This document shows, in pieces, positions 12,500 to 25,900 of a DNA stretch of 64,000 nt; the stretch's first letter is position 1; each line of letters starts with the position of its first letter. The DNA comes from Liolophura sinensis (lineage: Eukaryota; Mollusca; Polyplacophora; Chitonida; Chitonidae). The stretch covers positions 22,208,017 through 22,272,016 of the forward strand of contig NC_088307.1 in the NCBI RefSeq assembly GCF_032854445.1. Reading direction: 5' to 3'. The translations under genes and the position numbers were made by a program. The notes under the pieces are model-generated. The model worked only from the letters and a program-made list of their open reading frames with translations, made no database searches and had not been told where the DNA came from.

Positions 12500-14370
12500 G
12501 AAGCAAAACTGGAGAGTAACTTCCAGAATAGCCTAATACGTCTGTGTTAGTTTTACACGAAAAAACATCCGCTTGTCTTTTCAAAAGAGACAAAAATGAG
12601 AGCACTTTTCTCTCTACTATGCAGTTAGTGTAAAATGCCACGGGTTAAGTCTATAATGTAAACCTGGCAATTTACCGGATGCGGACAGGGAGGCTAAGCG
12701 GGGCTGTCCTACACATAATGAAAGTTAACAATTTTAGTGAGGTTAGTGCGTGTAGAAACCACCAAACTATATCAGGGCGTCGCTCATTGTTTTAAACGAG
12801 AGGTTACACGCAGGGCTTAGGTCATACCGCCTGCGTCTTTTGTCACTTAACCACATTGCTGAGGTTGTACTACCCAAAAATCAGCCTATCCTTACTCTCG
12901 CCTGTATGACAACCTATAGGCCTTTTTGCGTGTCAGCATGACCCTGTGTTTTCTTTCTCTTTTTTCAACAGTATTAGACACACTTGTATACTTGTACAGA
13001 CATGTATAGCTTTACAGTATAGACTTTACACAGACGCTTTTTCTACAAGAATCAGAGCAAGACTTCTCCTACCGAGCCAATTCCGTTCAATACTCACTTC
13101 CCTACACTTAGTTATATAAAGGACGAGCCCTGGACTTTACACTATCGCACTCGTTCAAATGCTTCGTCTTTAAGGTTTTTGCTAAATATTGCTGTAAAAG
13201 TTGCGGTTTAAAGGATTTCGCACCAATATTAACAGGACAAGTTTCAAAAAGAACAGCAGTATTTTTGTGACCAAATACTGGGTTTGTATTGTATTTTTTT
13301 CTACACAATCCAATCACAAACCGGTAGTAGGTGCCTGGTAGAGCTAAATATTGCCGCAAGAATCAAACTATTTATCTTTCGTGGTCATTAGCTCAAATTT
13401 CGAAACACTTTTGTGACAAAGAATTCAGTTTGCACTATGGATTGCAAAGAGCTTTACAAAAGTAAAGTATAAAGTAAAAGTAAAGTGTATACAAGTAAAC
13501 AGCGGTGATGGGGGCATGGACGGGAGAAACCGGAAGAAACTTGAAAGAAACCATTTCACATTTATTAAGAACTCTTGATCTAGAAACAGGCAGGTATGCC
13601 AGAGATATATATGTATAATGGGTGCTAGAAAAACATCTCGAACCCGTCGACCGCTGATCACTTTCAAAATAAAACTTTACGATCTTATGTATATATCTTA
13701 TACACGCCTCAATTAATACATAAATTACTCATCCGAATGGGTATAAATCAGTCAGAGTGCACCCCTGGCAACCGCTTGGAAACGTACATGTGTTTAGACA
13801 ATCGAACAAATGACAGTTTTGTTATAGATTGAAGGATGTATCACAAAGCATGCCTCGTTGTCGCACGGGTCCCTGAAAGTAGACACAGCAAAAATGCGCC
13901 ACATATGACGGCTATGGAATTGTATCGATTTCGAGATCATCGCTCAAACTGTATAAATAAATGTAGGCCTATTGCTAAAGGACTGTTGGGAATCCGAATT
14001 AGAAGCTGACATTCGTGCATAATAGCTTGTCCCGGGGTCAGGGAGTCATATTGGGACAGAGACCTAAACACATCTGGCTTTAGATATATACAAATTTCTG
14101 AATACTTATAGGCCCTACACATCTGTGCATATATACATGTATATCGTGAAGAATACATTCGCGATGCTTCGTTAAGTGCTTTCATTACGTTCATCACATT
14201 ACTGCAGTCTTTTTTAAAAGCCATATACCATACAAATACAAACTGGCCTCAAATTGAGATTTATGTTTTACTTTCATTTATACAGGCTGATCGGCGGGTA
14301 GACGCTTGATTGATATTTAGCTATTGCATGGTTCTGTTACCCTCACGTGTACACAGGTTCACAATTATCT
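12500..14370. other. No feature seen
   Basis: No gene, RNA gene or repeat array that I can support. Confidence 0.4.
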
Positions 14371-14379
14371 GAAGCAATA

Positions 14380-15110
14380 TTCTTTTACAAAGGCAACGTT
14401 GAACCCCATGAAACAGATAAATAAACAAAATTGTACTAAGGCGACGTTAGACCCCAGTGAAACAGATAAAGAGGCAAACTTGCAGAAAGGCAGCGTTAGA
14501 CCCCAGTAAAACAGATAAATAAACAAACTCGTACAAGGCGACGTTAAATCTCCATGAAACAGACAAATAAACAAACTTGTACAAAGGCGACGTTAAACAC
14601 CACTAAAACAGGCAAGTAGACAAACTTGTACAAAGGTGACGTTAAACCCCTGTGAAACAGGCAAATAGACAAACTTGTATAAAGGCGACGTTAAACCCCA
14701 CTGAAACAGGCAAACAGATAAACTTGTATAAAGGCGACGTTAAACCCCACTGAAACAGGCAAATAAACAAACTTGTATAAAGGCGACGTTAAACCTCCGT
14801 GAAACAGATAAATGAACAAACTTGTATAAAGGCGACGTTAAACCTCCGTGAAACAGATAAATGAACAAACTTGTATAAAGGCGACGTTAAACCTCCGTGA
14901 AACAGATAAATGAACAAACTTGTATAAAGGCGACGTTAAACCTCCGTGAAACAGATAAATGAACAAACTTGTATAAAGGCGACGTTAAACCTCCGTGCAA
15001 CAGATAAATGAACAAACTTGTATAAAGGCGACGTTAAATCCCAGTGAAAAAGACAAATAAATTAACTTGTACAAAGGCGACGTTAGACCCCAATGAGACT
15101 GATAATAATG
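14380..15110 (+). repeat. 49-bp minisatellite, 15 copies
   Basis: The core AAAGGCGACGTTAAACC recurs about every 49 bp. The middle copies (about 14,785-15,000) are almost identical; the outer ones are diverged. Confidence 0.95.
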
Positions 15111-15114
15111 GGGT

Positions 15115-16400
15115 TTTTTGGCATATCTTTCTTCACTTTCCTTAAAAGCACACTCTTCGTTTTAAAATATCTTCTCATGTAGACTTTGAGTTCGCCAAAG
15201 ACGAATAAAACGTGCTATGAACTATTACGTGACACAGGTATCATCTATTGCTGGGCGAGATGTTTCATTGATAACTGTTATCGGCAAATTGTACACGATG
15301 TACGGGCAGCATTCTTTAGTTGGTAACTCTGGGTTAACATTAGTTAGTTTAGGTCACATTGTGACATACGACGTTGTTATAAATATGTGAAAACTCTCAG
15401 ATGCTTATATGGAAGCCCGTAGTCCATCCTTCCGGGGTAGAATGCGTTAATTTTCTATGAACGTGATTAAGGATGGCTTCGAACGTAAATAGAATGAGAA
15501 AAATGTAGCACTGGTCGCGTTCAACGGAGAAACTACCGAGGCTTTGAAAACTGTCAAGATTTTAATAGTCATCTATAAAGTTTGAAAGTGCAAAGTCACT
15601 GTTATTAGATAGTTGTTAAAAAGCCAGCTTTGTTTTCAATGTTTATACCACAAACATTGCTAATACGTCCGAAGAACATTGTCTCGCCGTGTTCCCTTCC
15701 TTTGGTCGGAAGGGTATATCCTGACAAAAGCTTACATCGAAAGACTAATGGTTGCAACCACCTTCCATACACACACAGTCACATTTGTTCACAGGACGTC
15801 CGTTTGAAAGGCTATCTTTGATCTGACGCATAAATATGAAACAGCGTTTCCGTGAGTCTCGTTAAGTGTCATTTCTGCTAGTTTGATGGGTTCAAACAGA
15901 GTTAGCAGTGACATTTAACGTCCCGTAATATTGCTTTCCTTTAAAGTAACAATGTATAGACGTGTTGTAACCTTGTGACCATATCACCTCTGCTGACGAG
16001 AAAACGCTTGCGCATCCGGCACGTGAAAATAGTCCGTTTTTTAATATTCTTCATAACATATGCCACGTATGAAACAAGATTATGTTATGGATGGTTTATC
16101 CAAGAGATAAGCTGGACACATATTTTAATTATTAAATGCAACAATTACAAAATCCATGCGACTTATGCGTAGGTTTGCTTAATTAGATGTATTGACAGGG
16201 AAATGGAACAAGTTTTCTCCATATAATATCGGGTATGACAACCAAAATATAATATATATCAAGTAATGGGACGTAGACTTAAACTCGAAATGAAGCATTT
16301 GTCACGTAAGGTGCTTTCACGCTCTTACGCTCTAGGGCACTTGGATGATATTATCTGATTCAACAGTTTTCTTTTTATCGGCACTTGGAACACTCATGTT
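15115..16400. other. No feature seen
   Basis: No gene, RNA gene or repeat array that I can support. Confidence 0.4.
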
Positions 16401-16411
16401 GTCTTTATGTG

Positions 16412-16530
16412 TTTATATATTGGATTGGTGTTTTGTGCCGTACTTAAGAATATTTCACTGATACGACAGCTACCAACACTATAGTGGAAGAAAACCGGGC
16501 AGAGCCCGGGGAAAGCCCACGGCCATCCTC
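16412..16530 (-). mobile_element. SINE, tail half
   Basis: GTGCCGTACTTAAGAATATT, then AAAACCGGGCAGAGCCCGGG and CACGGCCATCCTCAG, the tail half of the 44.1-kb SINE. Confidence 0.65.
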
Positions 16531-16909
16531 AGTTTGCCATGTCATCTGTTTTGATGCAACTTTTGACAGTGATTTACGTCAAGAAGACAATGTCGTGTAT
16601 TTTGAATTTTATCGAAATGGAAACTTCATTTTTGTAAAGAAGTCAGGTTTAGGTTGCATGCTGAGCAATTGTTGTGTTTGAATGCTTTAGCAGAACTCGT
16701 ACAACGCTGAGCATTTGTACAAAGATACAGGCAATGTTTCGAGAACGGTTCCGGGGAATAAGCAGCAGGTTGTGAGTTTTACAGACAACCAGTATGTAGG
16801 CATTGTACACATTCTATAGAGCTTTGATGAAGATGTGAACAATCGATTTGTGAAATGAGTCAGGTACGTAAATGACAAGGTCAACGTGATGTAGACAGTG
16901 CATAAGGCT

Positions 16910-17560
16910 TGACTGCATTATGGGTTGTGCATGAAATAGACAATCAATGTATTCAGTTAAGTTCGAAAGCTGTAGGTTGTACATGAAATAGACAGTCAAT
17001 TTATTGAGTTAAGTTCAAAAGCTGTAGGTTGTACATGAAATAGACAATCAATGTATTGAATGGAATAAATGTACAAATTGTAGGCTGTACGTGGAATAGA
17101 CAATCAATTTAATAAATGGAGGTGCACAAGTCTTAGGTTGTACGTGAAACAGACAATCAATGTATTAACTGGATTAGGTGTACGAGTTGTAAGTTGTATG
17201 TGATATAGACAACTGATATGTCTTAGTGGATTCGAGACACGAGTTGCAGGCTTCAAGCGGTATAGTCAACCGTAGCGTCTTAAGAAGAGTACATGTAGAT
17301 GAAATAATTTGTAAGTTGTACGTCATGTCGATAATCGCTATGTTACAAGTTGTACGTTGTAAGTATGCATCAGGAACAGTCCCCAGTCCTTTGATTAGGA
17401 GTACAAATTGCAGGCTGTACGTGTTGTAGAGAGAATGGATGTGTCTTAAATCCGTCAGGTGTACAAGGGATAAGCTGTACTTGATGTCGACAGTACAGAG
17501 AGCTTATATGTATAGGAAGCACAGGTTGTAAGCTGTATAGACAATTAGTTGCAGAACTTG
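16910..17560 (+). repeat. Decaying about 60-bp tandem repeat, about 10 copies
   Basis: GGTTGTACATGAAATAGACA recurs roughly every 60 bp; left copies are alike, right copies progressively diverged. Confidence 0.75.
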
Positions 17561-17569
17561 AGTATTGAT

Positions 17570-19140
17570 TAAGGGCAAATAGGTTGTACTTGGTGCAGAA
17601 ACAATAGATATGCCATCCATTCTTTCAGGACACCAGCTCGATTTTGCTTGTGTTGCAGGTAATAATTTTCCAGCTACAGATAACAGCTTTGATAACAGCC
17701 CAGATTTGTCTGGGGCTGAGAATCACTTTCCTCTCAATGCATTAGACATGTAAATATTGCAGGTTAAATTAAACAAACATAAACTAACGCTCAGTGAATT
17801 TAATGAAAACAGAAAATAAATGATTGACCGGACAACAGGAAAATACTCGTAGGCTGGATGCTGGATGCTGGATGCTGGATGCCTCAGTCTCCCTCGTAAA
17901 TATGATAGGTATATCCGTTTTACGTTATATACAGCAAAACGGGAAATTCACGTTATGCTTTATATTATATAAAATATATTTAATGCTGAATACGAAAGCT
18001 TTGAGAGGATTATAAAGTGCGTGTGTCACGATGATGGCAATTGTCATATAGGTGATGAAAAGCGATCAAACTAAAACTTTTCGTCAGTCGTATATAAAAT
18101 ATAGGCCTGCGTCTATATTTCCATCGTAAAATGACATGCTCTAGTGTCAAATACACGGAACCAAAGCTTTTTCAACTGGCGTATATCCCATCCCAATTAA
18201 CCTTTATATTTGCCTAGAGATTTAACACGGCCATTCCTAACTGTGCCACATTCTCGTTTTACGTTGGGATATACACGGCCTCTCGCTGTGGAGCTGAGTT
18301 ACATACGGCCGGGATATATGTGTACATTTACACACCTTTCCGTGACTTGCAATCATTGAACCCCCAGGACGCCCGCACAATCCAATGAGCTAAATACGTT
18401 ATATATGTCGGCTACCATGCCTTGGTAACTGGGGGTAGTGTTACATACATTACATAGAAAAAAAACAGCCAACGTCGGTGCTATCTGTGGGATCGATTCC
18501 TAGCAATGTTATTCGATCTATACCTTTATTATTTATAACACCTTAACTAAAGTGGGGTTCTTACACATACTGTATAGCTAGCATAGTTCATGCCCTTACT
18601 GGGACGCTGTAGGACCTACTAGGTACTCTACATACATGCCGACAAGCACTGCTTTAAACACAGGTAACTGTAGTTGATTAACAACCACTGGAGGCAGGTA
18701 AACCTGCAGTGACAAGGTCGAGTCAAGACAACCTGTATACTGTGTAGCCGTGCTTAGCGAGGAGAAACGATACACGGGTACTGGGCGAGACTCCACCATA
18801 TTGTGCATAGTGAATAACTTCGACATCCTAGACAACTGTCAGCGTAGTCTTTTTTCCCTTCGCCTTTTCTTGCAGTGGTAAACCGGTAGAGTTTTGACAG
18901 GTAGATCTGGTCTGTATTACAGAGGACCAACCTCATCAAAACCACAAGCAAACCTGCCGGCAGACCCGGGTGTTAACCTGATAACGATTATCGTATTCTC
19001 CTCCTACAACAACGCTGATGACGACGACGACCAAGGCGAAGACCAGTTCGTTCATGCGTAGAGAAGATTCCCGAAGTTTGTGAACAAGTCGAACGGGTTT
19101 GCAAATTGGCGTGCAGCGTATACGTGTACGGGGGATGTTT
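17570..19140. other. No gene seen; short 8-bp tandem repeat
   Basis: GGATGCTGGATGCTGGATGC runs at about 17,856-17,883. The rest, including DNA just upstream of the IF-A promoter, shows no supported gene. Confidence 0.4.
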
Positions 19141-19183
19141 GTCGTCCAATGAACTAGCGGTAAAATATAGTACGCACGCCACC

Positions 19184-19225
19184 ATTTAAGGACGGGGGCA
19201 AGCCGTGTTCCGTGCAGTCGCCGGC
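19184..19225 (+). promoter_or_regulatory. IF-A core promoter (TATA-like box plus initiator)
   Basis: ATTTAAGG at 19184-19191 lies 32 bp before the A (19216) of CAGTCGCCGG, a normal TATA-to-start spacing. The same two blocks at the same spacing precede IF-B. A CCAAT pentamer is at 19146-19150. The inferred leader, 19216-19407, has no ATG. The start site itself is an inference. Confidence 0.65.
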
Positions 19226-19407
19226 TCGTCACTAGAAGGTTAAGGTTGAATCTGTCTCGGACAGAAAAGTGAAGGATTTTAACAGTTTCTACTAGTTCAT
19301 AGTCAGAACTGTCAAAAACAGGTGAGGATTTGCATCTTGCCATAATCCACAGCAGCATTTTGTTGAATTTTTACGTGAAGGGATATCCCAACTAAAAAGC
19401 AATCGCA

Positions 19408-19925
19408 ATGGAAGTTAAAGGAAGCCGAAGCTCTTACTCGTCGGAGGTTACCCACCGTAGCCGGGATTCCTCCTCCACCTACACTCCTGCCATCGGCAGT
19501 CGCCAGACCACGGTCATCCAAAGATCATCTGGCATGCCAGGATATCGTGGTTCCATCGGCTATGATATTCGCCAATCTTACAGCTCTGGGCTTAACTTGG
19601 CCCCAGGAACCGCTAGCCATGTCTCCAACGAGGGTGTCAACCACATCAAGGAGGATAGGGCCAGGGAAAAGAAAGATATGCGCGAATTGAACGAGCGTCT
19701 CGCCAGCTACATCGAAAAAGTTCGATTCTTGGAGGCCCAAAACAAGGCTCTCTTGGCTGAACTGGAAAAGCTCCGTCGTCCAGTGGATCTGGACAAGATC
19801 AAGCAAATGTACGAGTCGGAATTGAACCAGGCCCGGCTTGTCATCGACGAGTTGTCCAAGGAGAAGGCAAACTTTGATGTGAAGATTGTCAGCTTGGAGG
19901 ATCAACTTCAATTTGAGCGATCGGA
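19408..19925 (+). CDS. IF-A exon 1: head, coil 1A, start of coil 1B
   Basis: Encodes residues 1-172 plus two bases of codon 173. The donor is GA|GTAAGT, phase 2. The head is rich in Ser, Tyr and Arg; the helix-initiation motif follows. From about 19501 onward it is nearly identical to IF-B exon 1. Confidence 0.95.
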
Positions 19926-22900
19926 GTAAGTACCCAACGAACTGCAGAAGCAGTTTTTATTTTTGATAACTAATATGCAAAGCAAAATGTAAAATGAATG
20001 AAATGTCGGGCCATGTCAAAGGAGAAATAAGCTGGATTTGTTTGATTGTTGAACTCACTTGTGCAAAGTTTTGAAGTACATACTATGCTTCATTTCCAAT
20101 ATGGTGGCGAGAGCATGCTTGCCGGCCGGCTGTCACTTGGCACCAGTGTATCTTCTCCACGCCCATAACCCATCACGTGACTGTTACATCCGGGACACCT
20201 GGTTCGTCTTTGCCACGCAGAGAGAACATACATAATTGCATCTATTTAATGCTCCATTGCGCAGGGCCAAATAGAGGTCATCATGTTCTTGAGATATATC
20301 GGCAAACCACACTCGGAGATGCAGACTTATTCAAAACAACGTTGTCAAGCACGAATTGAATATTTATTCGGGAAAGTCGTGCTGAAACTTGCAAATGCCT
20401 GTAACGGTAACCTGACAATTAATAGCTGACATCCACAGCGCCTTGCCCATGTATGCAAATATAAAAGGCAGGCCGTTAAAACATTTAACTACTTAGAGAA
20501 TAAGTTCAAACGTGTTCAGCTTAGTTTCACATACGCTGTGTCTTACAAGGTGCGCTCTGCCAGCACGAAACAAAATCGTTGCGTCCCCACTTCCTTGAAT
20601 ATTAGGGCAGACAAGATGCACCCATCTTATTTTGGCTTAAGCGATGAATTTTTAGCACAAACTTACAAAGTGTTTAGTTGAACTGATGGTTTTGACGAAT
20701 AAGCTTAACTAGCAAAGTTGAAAGAGATTAATGCCACTGAGTTGATAAATGGCGTAATTTATCAAATTATCTCTCTTAAAACACGTTACATGTGACTTGC
20801 ATTGTATAACCCCAGCCTGTTTCACGGTTCCCACAACATGTAGCCCTGCAATTGAATTCAGAGAGCAACTGTTGGTATGTCAATAAAGCTAGCTGAGTCT
20901 ACCTGCCGTAAAACAGCTATAGGCTGAGTAAGCCGGGCTCGGTGTGGGAATGTCATAAAAAAAGAACGTCCCCAGGTAAAGCTCAAAGTATACGTGTTTC
21001 AAGCCGATACAATCAATCCGAGTTGAATGGGGCCGTTCCTGTGTTAATAGCCGGCCTCACCCGAGCTCGTGAGGTTATGCTGGGTGAGCGTCAATGGCAT
21101 GCGCCCCGTGTCGCTAGAGCCGCCTCCCATATAAGGAGCGCTGACGTTTTTGCACCTGATGAATATTCAGCAAGGTTGATCGTGAACATTCAGACTGTAA
21201 CGCTGGAGGTTGAGCCGGCTTTTGTTGAGCCTGAGAAACCTGAATTTCAAGTTGAACCACACTCAAAGGACAACGCTTGCTTCTCTTCGCCTTTTAAAAA
21301 CATCACCCAACAAAAAAATCTCCTTTAGATTTGCAACCGGACCAAACGTTAAGAGTGGGCGGATTGAGTTGTCGTACAACCTTCGAGTCAACGTATATCT
21401 GAGAGTTAACTGTACATGTCTATGTACTTGCCTAGCATATATAACCTCAACAGATCATTGCATTTTCTGTATCTTTTAATTTTTCCGTTTTTTTTTTAAG
21501 TTTCACATTAAGCAACAGTTATGCAACTTAACATGTCGACGGCATATCATTGAAGAAACATATTCAATCACTAAGCGGGGAATTTACTGGAATAAAGCGG
21601 GTATGCAAATATGTCAGACTTCTAGAGTAGCACATATACATCGTATTTTAGCAGTGGTAGACTGTCATTTACAAGTGTGATATATCATCCACACGAATCT
21701 AGGTCACCACTAGAATGCAGAAAGCCAGGGTTATTTTACTTCTGAAACACGTGTCTTTTCTTGCATGGCACATAGATGACTATTGATTCCTGGAAAGGTG
21801 TTTTACAGAGTTCTTTTTGTCATTCATTCTCTTTCAAAACATACAGATTCCTTTTATGACACCGGTTATGAAATCCGAAGTTTCGAAATCTATAGGAATT
21901 ATAAGCTAATGCAGTGCGGCTATTAAGCTCATGTGCAATACATAAAACTACACTCATATTACTGTTGGGCATCGAAGCATTTCTTACAGGAACTACTTGT
22001 AAGATTGCTTAGTGTGATCAAAACAACTTTATGAAAAACATTTTTCAAAACTATTCCCACCATTCCAATGGTGTCGTTTCAAGCGTGCGCGCAAAAACAG
22101 ATTTGCCCATGGAGTAAGGAAACGTCACCGATTCTCGTTTCAGGCGTGAACGCGAGGCACGTGAGAAGGCTGAGTTGCAGGCTAAGGCTGACCGACTGAG
22201 CGACCATATTGGCGAGCTCGAGGGAGAGCTGGTGACCTTGAGAGGTCGCGTGGAGAGTCTGGAAGATGAGAACAAGAGACTGCGGGATCAGCTGAGAAAG
22301 TACCAGGATGAGATCAACAGGCTGCGAAGCGTAAGTACCGATAACAATGTACTCTGTTCTTCCAAATAGACATTCGTAAACCAGCCGTCAACCAAAATGG
22401 ATGTTTCAGTTCTATAATCGTAAGGCCAGTTCGTAAAACGACGCTGAACACAAACCACCAAGCAGCTAAGAAAGTATAAGTGGAAAATTAGAACCGAATG
22501 TTGTAAAGAGAGGCATGTACCAGTTTTCAATAGAACCAAACTTTTCATCATTTATGGTAGTCATTTTACGCGAAACGGTAGAGCCACAAGGAACCGAAAA
22601 TCTATGGCTTCGAACTTGGGTGCACGAGGGGATGTTGGTAGATGAGTTAGAAACCTCTTACTCTAAGCAAAGTTTTTACTTACCTTATGGTGAATTGATG
22701 CTCTTAGATGATGGTTTATGATTGTGATATCCATCAGTCAATCAAATAATGACTGATTACTGTTAAATCACTGTTGATTACGCGTTAAAACCACAGTTCT
22801 GCGGTTTACCGTCCATATGGTCGTGTGTGATTCGCACTCATGCATTCCCCGATGATTCTTAGAGATTATCAAATGGTGAAATCTCGCGATCAAGCCAAGG

Positions 22901-25900
22901 TAAACAGTGTAGAAGTGTATCAACGAGATTGTCGTTCAACATGACAATAATGAGAGTTTCATTTATAAGTTCCAAAGCAATGTTAGTGTCATATTTTACT
23001 ACTTGGCATGATCAACAAACTGTCGCTCTTATACACAATGCCATTTGCGGATACTCATTATGAGTAATCATCATGTCTTTACAAAGTGATATAGCTCACA
23101 AAAACATTAGACATATGTAAAGCGCAAATATTAGTGAAATCTGATGTATGGTGCACAGTCTTGAGTACTGTATATATAGAGCCTAGTGTATGTCTTAGTC
23201 TATTTTGGTGAGATTTTCTATTGTTCTCTGTTAATTCTATTATTAATAAAATCTAATCAATGTATTGGTGTTTCTCTACAGGATCTTGACAACGAGACTC
23301 TCGCCCATATCAATGAGTCCAACTTGAGACAGTCTCTGGAAGAACAGCTGGCTTTCATCACCGGAGTGTACGAGGCTGTAAGTGAATACTAGTATTGAAT
23401 AAATCGACATTACCCTAGACCAGGGTGTAGGACCAGTCAGATAAAATATCAGTTAAATGTTCAGATTTGGCAAACTACAGTCATATAAAATGTCAGTTAA
23501 ATGTTCAGATTTTGCAAACTACAGTCATATAAAATGTCAGTTAAATGTTCAGATTTTGCAAACTACAGTCATATAAAATGTCAGTTAAATGTTCAGATTT
23601 AGCAAACTACAGTCATATAAAATGTCAGTTAAATGTTCAGATTTGGCAAACTACAGTCAGATAAAATGTCAGTTAAATGTTCAGATTTAGCAAACGCTCT
23701 CATCAAAGTTTGTTTCGATACTAAAAAGGCATGAATCAATATATACCTCCTAATGCAATCAAAATTGTAAGAAGAACCAATAGCTTTTCAGTGGCTTTGT
23801 TGCTTTCGTGACTGCAGGAAATCAAGGAATTGACCATCTTGGCTAACCGTGACACCACCATCGAGATGAGAGAATTCTGGAAGGGTGAGATGAGCAAGGC
23901 CATGAGGGACATCCAGACTGAGTATGATGAACGTCTTGATCTGATTAGGAACGACATCGAATCCAAATACAGCTTCCAGGTGAGTTGGAAGGAAAAACAA
24001 AATCTCCATTCTGAGAAAAGGCCGATCTGATTAAGTATTAAGAACCACTCTTCACTGGAACCACTAGGTCATTTGTAAAAGCATACAATATAATTACGAA
24101 GGAAATGAGAAGCTTAATCTTTGTAAATGGTGCTTCGTATGCTGCAAAACTCGTTCAATGATCCAGAAAAAGATCCTCATAACAACCATCAATGGCTTTT
24201 TTTAAATTCAGCTCCGTGAACTGAGAGCCGGCTCCCAGAAGGATACCTTCGAATCCACGCACATGCGCGAGGAGCTGAAGAAGACAAAGGAAAAGCTGAG
24301 CGACCTCCAGGCCAAGAACGCTGATTTAGCCGCAAGGGTAAGGGGACGTAACTCTGACCAAAATAAAACTTTATAGTGTGAAAAAACCTGTATACTGAAA
24401 AATAAGCAAGGAATTTCACGTTCTTCATAAAATCGCCATGTAATTTGATTGGTTGAAATGAAAAAATTTCCTTTTGAATCGTTTTAAAATATTTTATTGA
24501 CCCTTAAGTTTGTTAAACAAACAGAATCATGTTTCACCACCTTTTCCATGGAACAAGATATGACAAGTTTATGTCTTTCCTGATTAACAGTGCGCCAGTC
24601 TGACGGAAATGAACCGTGAGTTGGAGAGCCAGCTGTCCAAGGCTCTGGAAGATCTGGAGGAACAACGCATCAAATACGAAGCAGAGTTGGCTAGATGCCG
24701 ACGTGAAATGGAAGAAGTCCTCCGCGAACTCCAAACTCTGAGCGATGCCAAGCTCAGTCTAGAACTGGAAATCGCCGCTTACAGAAAACTGCTAGAAAGC
24801 GAGGAGAACAGGTAAGAAATGAAATACGACTTGACCTGGAGAGTCGGGTCATCTGTTCAGCAGATTGTGTCATTTTGGAAGAATGGGGTTTGACTAAGAT
24901 GAACATACTTTTGCACATATCATGCGACTTTCAAACGTCATATTCCGTGATTTTGAGACCATAGTAAAGGGTTGGTTTTTCATCAGATGAAACTAAAAGA
25001 GCATGCAGTCTGGTGTTAGCAATAATACAATATATACGGACAAAATGCTACAGCATAGAGGGTAAAGACAGAGCCGCGTTGACCATGTAGCGGTTTAGCA
25101 AATTGTCACACGTAAGAATTTACACGCCAAATTGCACTATAGTTTAAATTTTACTTTCAACGTTAGAGAGTCTGTGTTTTGTTTTCAGGTTCACCTTGAA
25201 AAAGGCCGTTGAAATCGCCGGCAATTATGTGACACGATCTGGCAGCGCCATGGAACAGATTTCTCAGTCAAGTGGTAAGGCCTCTTGGCGATCCGAAGAT
25301 CGTAAGTTGTCAAAGTTTCTTTTTTCTGCAGGCATGGATGTCGAGGTGGCAGACGACATACGGAGGCTTCGAGGCGGAAGGATGTAGCCCTTTATATCAT
25401 TTTGTGGTGATCGGTGACGTGTAAAAGTCAATTTATTAACCGTTATTCATTTCATTTTGTTGAGGTATTCGGAGCCTTTCCCAAACTCCTGCAGATTCAT
25501 CAGCCGCAAGTCCTAAGTGCTGGCGTAAATTTCCCAAGATTCTTATCAACCTGGTGCTTGCTGGTTCTGCAAATGTTACCCATCTCCTTCCTTCAAAATT
25601 TACCCACGCTCCTTGATGATCCAAAACGTGCCATTTAAGTGACAAAACGATTCTAACAAACTTGTAAATGGCAAATAAATATTATTAGATGAGACATGAC
25701 AAAATGGCGGAGTATCGGTTCAAAATTTTATGCAGAAAAGCTTCCGTTCTAGTTCCAAGAATTCTTCAAAAGTATTCAGTTAGTGAAACAAGACACAGCA
25801 ATGCAACTCTGTTAGCATATCACAGAAAAGACGGGCACTTTGAGCCCTAGTTTCCCCCGATGGTTAGCTTGGATAGATGATTCCAGGAGATGCACATTAC

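Noticed and set aside
19319-19326. Possible 5' UTR splice donor CAG|GTGAGG before the IF-A start
   Set aside because: No acceptor far enough away before the ATG; the leader reads well unspliced.
19525-19911. 128-codon open frame antisense to IF-A exon 1
   Set aside because: Shadow of the coiled-coil coding sequence on the other strand.
21127-21136. CArG box CCATATAAGG in IF-A intron 1
   Set aside because: A perfect SRF consensus, but a few such matches are expected by chance in 64 kb and nothing else supports it.
20942-21328. 128-codon open frame in IF-A intron 1
   Set aside because: No recognisable domain, no splice sites in a fitting phase, and no sign of a promoter directly before it; likely chance in a GC-richer patch.
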